Assembly: GCA_965267505.1 (NCBI GenBank)
Contig: OZ254081.1
Location: 2,046,001 to 2,110,000, forward strand
Source: JANQHS01 sp965267505
GTDB taxonomy: Bacteria > Bacteroidota > Bacteroidia > Cytophagales > CCMP332
Direction of reading: 5' to 3'
Length of the DNA: 64,000 nt
Below, in pieces: positions 61,108-64,000 of this stretch. The notes under the pieces were generated by a model. The model did not search any database and was not told the origin of the DNA. It saw nothing but the letters and a program-made list of their open reading frames with translations. Numbering within the stretch: position 1 is the first letter of the stretch; every line of letters starts with the position of its first letter. A program made the translations under genes and the position numbers.

Positions 61108-62610
61108 ATGTCACAGAAAGGAAAAGTAGTTCAGATCATCGGCCCGGTAGTAGACGTTGCCTTTGAAGGAGAAAACGAGCTTCCAAACATTCTGGATGCA
61201 CTTGAAGTAAAAAAATCCGATGGTACCAATCTGGTATTAGAGGTTCAAACCCACCTTGGAGAAGATACTGTTCGTACCGTTGCAATGGACAGTACTGAAG
61301 GACTTAGTAGAGGCCTTGAGGTCATCAACAAAGGAAACCCGATCACAATGCCCACTGGGGATAAGATCAAGGGAAGACTATTTAACGTTGTCGGTGATGC
61401 CATCGACGGAATCAATGAGATCAATGGTGAAGGTGGAATGCCTATCCACAGAGAAGCACCCCAGTTTGAGGAGTTGTCTACTTCGACAGAAGTATTCTTC
61501 ACTGGAATTAAAGTAATTGACCTCCTCGAGCCTTATGTAAAGGGAGGAAAGATCGGATTGTTTGGTGGAGCTGGTGTTGGAAAAACGGTATTGATCATGG
61601 AGTTGATCAATAACATTGCTAAAGCATACGAAGGACTGTCTGTTTTCGCAGGAGTAGGAGAAAGGACAAGGGAAGGAAATGACCTACTGAGGGAGATGAT
61701 CGAATCCGGTGTAATTAACTACGGAGAAGATTTCTTGAAGTCGATGGAAGAAGGGAACTGGGACCTTTCAAAGGTTGATGAAAAAGAATTGGAGACCTCA
61801 CAGGCTACTTTGGTCTTTGGTCAGATGAATGAGCCTCCAGGAGCAAGGGCAAGGGTAGCTCTTTCTGGCCTTACCGTTGCTGAGCATTATCGTGACGGTG
61901 ATGGAGAAGGAAAAGGAAAAGACATCCTTTTCTTCATTGACAATATTTTCCGTTTCACTCAGGCTGGATCTGAAGTATCTGCTCTTTTGGGAAGAATGCC
62001 TTCTGCGGTAGGATACCAACCGACTCTAGCCAGTGAAATGGGTGCTATGCAGGAAAGGATTACCTCTACAAAAAGAGGTTCCATTACTTCTGTTCAGGCG
62101 GTATATGTACCTGCTGATGACCTTACTGACCCAGCACCTGCAACTACTTTTGCTCACCTTGATGCCACAACTGTACTTTCAAGGAAGATCGCAGAGCTAG
62201 GTATCTATCCTGCGGTGGATCCATTGGATTCCTCTTCTAGGATCATGAGCCCAGATGTGATTGGTGAGGAGCACTATAATACTGCTCAAAGAATCATTAA
62301 CATCCTTCAGCGATACAAAGAACTTCAGGACATCATTGCCATTTTGGGTATGGATGAACTATCTGAAGAAGATAAACTTGTCGTTCACCGAGCGAGAAGG
62401 GTTTCGAGATTCTTATCTCAGCCTTTCCACGTTGCAGAGCAATTCACTGGAATTCCAGGAGTATTTGTGGATATCAAGGATACAATCAAAGGATTTAATG
62501 AAATCCTGGATGGTAAACATGATGACCTTCCTGAAGCTGCCTTTAACCTGGTAGGTACCATTGAAGAAGCAATGGAAAAAGGAAGAAAAATGCTTGAGGA
62601 AACCAAGTAA
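61108..62610 (+). CDS. atpD: F1F0 ATP synthase subunit beta
   Basis: 500 aa catalytic subunit. P-loop GGAGVGKT (153-160), VFAGVGERTREG with the catalytic Glu, LLFFIDNIFRFTQAGSEVSALLGR split across the Walker B region, and the DELSEE motif (GMDELSEEDK). Transcribed with atpC, 2 bp apart, away from the other ATP synthase genes (none seen nearby), the split arrangement usual in Bacteroidota. Confidence 0.98.
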   Translation: MSQKGKVVQIIGPVVDVAFEGENELPNILDALEVKKSDGTNLVLEVQTHLGEDTVRTVAMDSTEGLSRGLEVINKGNPITMPTGDKIKGRLFNVVGDAIDGINEINGEGGMPIHREAPQFEELSTSTEVFFTGIKVIDLLEPYVKGGKIGLFGGAGVGKTVLIMELINNIAKAYEGLSVFAGVGERTREGNDLLREMIESGVINYGEDFLKSMEEGNWDLSKVDEKELETSQATLVFGQMNEPPGARARVALSGLTVAEHYRDGDGEGKGKDILFFIDNIFRFTQAGSEVSALLGRMPSAVGYQPTLASEMGAMQERITSTKRGSITSVQAVYVPADDLTDPAPATTFAHLDATTVLSRKIAELGIYPAVDPLDSSSRIMSPDVIGEEHYNTAQRIINILQRYKELQDIIAILGMDELSEEDKLVVHRARRVSRFLSQPFHVAEQFTGIPGVFVDIKDTIKGFNEILDGKHDDLPEAAFNLVGTIEEAMEKGRKMLEETK

Positions 62611-62612
62611 GC

Positions 62613-62861
62613 ATGTATATCGAGCTAGTTACTCCGGAACAAGTAGTTTATGAAGGGCAGGTAGAGGTTGTTACCTTGCCCGGAACTGAGGGATCTTTTC
62701 AGATAATGAATAACCACGCTCCGATCATTTCAAGTTTGAAAGAAGGAGAATTGGTTATCAAGATCGAGAAGGAGGAAAGATTCTTCCAGGTATCTGGAGG
62801 AGTGGTTGAGGTTCTTCAGAACAAGGTAATGGTTCTTACGGAAAAGGCTGAAGAAAACTAA
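62613..62861 (+). CDS. atpC: F1F0 ATP synthase subunit epsilon, short form
   Basis: 82 aa. Contains only the N-terminal beta-sandwich (IELVTPEQVVYEGQVEVVTLPGTEGSFQIMNNHAPII ... FFQVSGGVVEVLQNKVMVLTEKA, in part). The C-terminal helical hairpin that inhibits ATP hydrolysis in E. coli is missing, as in many Bacteroidota. Starts 2 bp after atpD; the convergent crcB gene ends 1 bp away. Confidence 0.95.
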   Translation: MYIELVTPEQVVYEGQVEVVTLPGTEGSFQIMNNHAPIISSLKEGELVIKIEKEERFFQVSGGVVEVLQNKVMVLTEKAEEN

Positions 62862-62862
62862 G

Positions 62863-63240
62863 CTACTTTCCTATTCTATACCCGAGGTAGGCCAAAAAGA
62901 TTCCTACCCCAACACTTCCGATTAGATATCCGGCCAGCATTAACCATTGGCCGGCTTTAAATAGTTCATTTGCTTCTACCGAGAAAGTGGAGAAAGTAGT
63001 AAACCCTCCGCAAAAGCCGGTGCTCAATAAAAGTGTGGCATGATCTCCCAGCCATTTCTTGGTCTCAGCAATTCCGAGGATCAATCCAAGAAGGAAACAG
63101 CCTATTAAATTAACAACAAGGGTTCCAATTGGGAAGTAGGGATGGAAGGATTGAAGAATCCAGGCACCTGCATAAAATCTCAAAGCAGAACCCATTCCAC
63201 CTCCAATAAAGACCAAAAAGAAATCAGAAAAATTTACCAT
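62863..63240 (-). CDS. crcB: Fluoride ion transporter CrcB
   Basis: 125 aa with four membrane helices. GGGMGSALRFYAGAWI near the N-terminus, GTLVVNLIGCFLLGLI, and GFCGGFTTFSTFSVEANEL, the conserved pore segments of Fluc channels. A single gene, so a homodimer is expected. No fluoride riboswitch was recognised in the 170 bp upstream. Convergent with atpC at 1 bp. Confidence 0.95.
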   Translation of the reverse strand: MVNFSDFFLVFIGGGMGSALRFYAGAWILQSFHPYFPIGTLVVNLIGCFLLGLILGIAETKKWLGDHATLLLSTGFCGGFTTFSTFSVEANELFKAGQWLMLAGYLIGSVGVGIFLAYLGYRIGK

Positions 63241-63412
63241 TAGCCACTCTGAAGAATAAATCCTAGAAACTCTTAAGTAGTGGGAAAGATATCTTAAAAA
63301 TTCTTTTTCATATTCGAGTATACCGAATTAAGGAATTGGGAATCTATTTATGGTTTTTTGGTCCTCGGTTTTGTTTGTAAAGCATTTAAGTGTTTTTTTG
63401 AAGCTTGTGGCT

Positions 63413-64000
63413 ATGAAGTGGCTTGTTAGAAAATTTACCTTAGCGATCTTAATCTGCTCCGTGTGGGCATGTAATTTCAATCCTGACCAATTGATTCCAC
63501 CCCAATGGGACACGAATTTTATTGGTCCTCTTGTTAGAGTGAATGCATCTCTCGATGATATATTGAATATTGGTGACCAGCAGTTTTCGGAGAGCTTTAG
63601 TATATGTGACCTCCTAATGCAACCCAATTGTTCAGGAAGCATAATAATCCCTCCTATTCCTTCTACCGACCTGCCTGAGAGTGATATAAGCTATACAGAT
63701 ATCTACAATCTTATTACCCTTGACTCAGGGATTATCAGTCTTACCATTGATAATGGTTTACCTATCAATGTTACCAGTTTGACAATCGAGATCAGAAATG
63801 ACGATAATTCCCTTGTTGTTGGGTGGAACTTAGATTCAGTACTTTCTGCAAATGGGGGTAGCAGGACATTTTCGGATGACCTACAAGGAAGGACCCTTAC
63901 ATCCAACTTCAAGATTCGCTTTTTGAATTTCTCCTCAGATGGATCTGGTGGAGTGGTCAGTATAAACCCAAATCAAAGCCTGGGATTCGTTTTTGATGTC
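63413..64000 (+). CDS. Predicted lipoprotein, 3' partial
   Basis: The reading frame opens at ATG 63413 and stays open to the window edge (196 codons), so it is cut at its 3' end. MKWLVRKFTLAILICSVWACNF gives a signal with lipobox SVWAC (Cys20). Beta-rich, with repeated Thr/Ser/Asn/Asp-rich strands and no recognised domain; a probable outer-membrane surface lipoprotein. The 172 bp upstream of it (63241-63412) showed no clear exact promoter box. Confidence 0.7.
   Translation, partial: MKWLVRKFTLAILICSVWACNFNPDQLIPPQWDTNFIGPLVRVNASLDDILNIGDQQFSESFSICDLLMQPNCSGSIIIPPIPSTDLPESDISYTDIYNLITLDSGIISLTIDNGLPINVTSLTIEIRNDDNSLVVGWNLDSVLSANGGSRTFSDDLQGRTLTSNFKIRFLNFSSDGSGGVVSINPNQSLGFVFDV

Noticed and set aside
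1..64000. CRISPR arrays, tRNA or rRNA genes, insertion sequences, attachment sites
   Set aside because: No regularly spaced repeats, cloverleaf-like intergenic segments, transposase motifs or terminal repeats were seen; intergenic gaps are mostly under 200 bp. A tRNAscan and ISfinder search would settle this.

Overview
The window is a gene-dense stretch of a Bacteroidota chromosome, most likely a Flavobacteriia/Cryomorphaceae-like lineage. The phylum is well supported: there are type IX secretion (T9SS) sorting domains, a TonB receptor with a DUF4249 lipoprotein, DUF6089, DUF6787 and DUF6794 proteins, a PagL-like acyloxyacyl hydrolase, and many starts preceded by the Bacteroidota -7 box TAnnTTTG. 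The family-level placement is only an inference. No tRNA, rRNA, insertion sequence, integrase or CRISPR array was seen, and the window reads as core chromosome rather than an island.

Layout. 1-5.3 kb: 3' part of an isoaspartyl peptidase, a PagL-like protein and a large secreted lamin-tail protein. 5.3-9.9 kb: asd, a THUMP-like methyltransferase and a secreted FG-GAP protein. 9.8-13.5 kb (minus): a tightly packed run of a hemerythrin-like protein, ruvX, def, methionine aminotransferase and omega-amidase. 13.5-18.1 kb: S41 protease, hmgA, rmuC and a GroES-like protein. 18-19.6 kb (minus): pdxJ and an esterase. 19.6-23.5 kb: yqeY, cvpA, pabA/trpG, a hydrolase, a CBS protein and nadK. 23.5-30.6 kb: an envelope cluster of two DUF6089 proteins, uppS, bamA, two Skp-like chaperones and an LD-carboxypeptidase. 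30.6-35.2 kb: rimP-nusA-infB behind a candidate attenuator. 35.2-46.1 kb: pruA, a YjjG-like phosphatase with an ArsR-type regulator, a large SF1 helicase with a decayed nuclease-like tail, an RluA-type synthase, an MscS channel and a small regulator/membrane-protein cassette. 46.1-49.7 kb: a T9SS-exported FGase-like amidohydrolase, a TPR/aspartyl-protease protein and a divergent ToxR-like membrane regulator. 49.7-57 kb: panB, an NtrC-type two-component system, an extra acyl carrier protein, and a TonB receptor with a DUF4249 lipoprotein. 57-64 kb: fabG, lpdA, a DUF6794 protein, an orphan histidine kinase, atpD-atpC, crcB and the start of a lipoprotein.

How the genes fit together. The uppS-bamA-skp block couples undecaprenyl-phosphate synthesis to outer-membrane protein assembly, and here it ends in a murein-recycling carboxypeptidase instead of the murI I would expect. 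The def-aminotransferase-omega-amidase run fits N-terminal processing plus methionine/glutamine-transaminase chemistry. The rimP-nusA-infB operon has a promoter, a hairpin with a T-tract and then the first start codon, which suggests premature-termination control.

Most worth a second look: the helicase with a nuclease-like tail that has lost its acidic residues; the ToxR-like regulator facing a periplasmic aspartyl protease; the perfect inverted repeat in front of the HTH/membrane cassette; the face-to-face pdxJ/yqeY promoters; and the repeated exact 4-bp tail-to-tail stop-codon overlaps.
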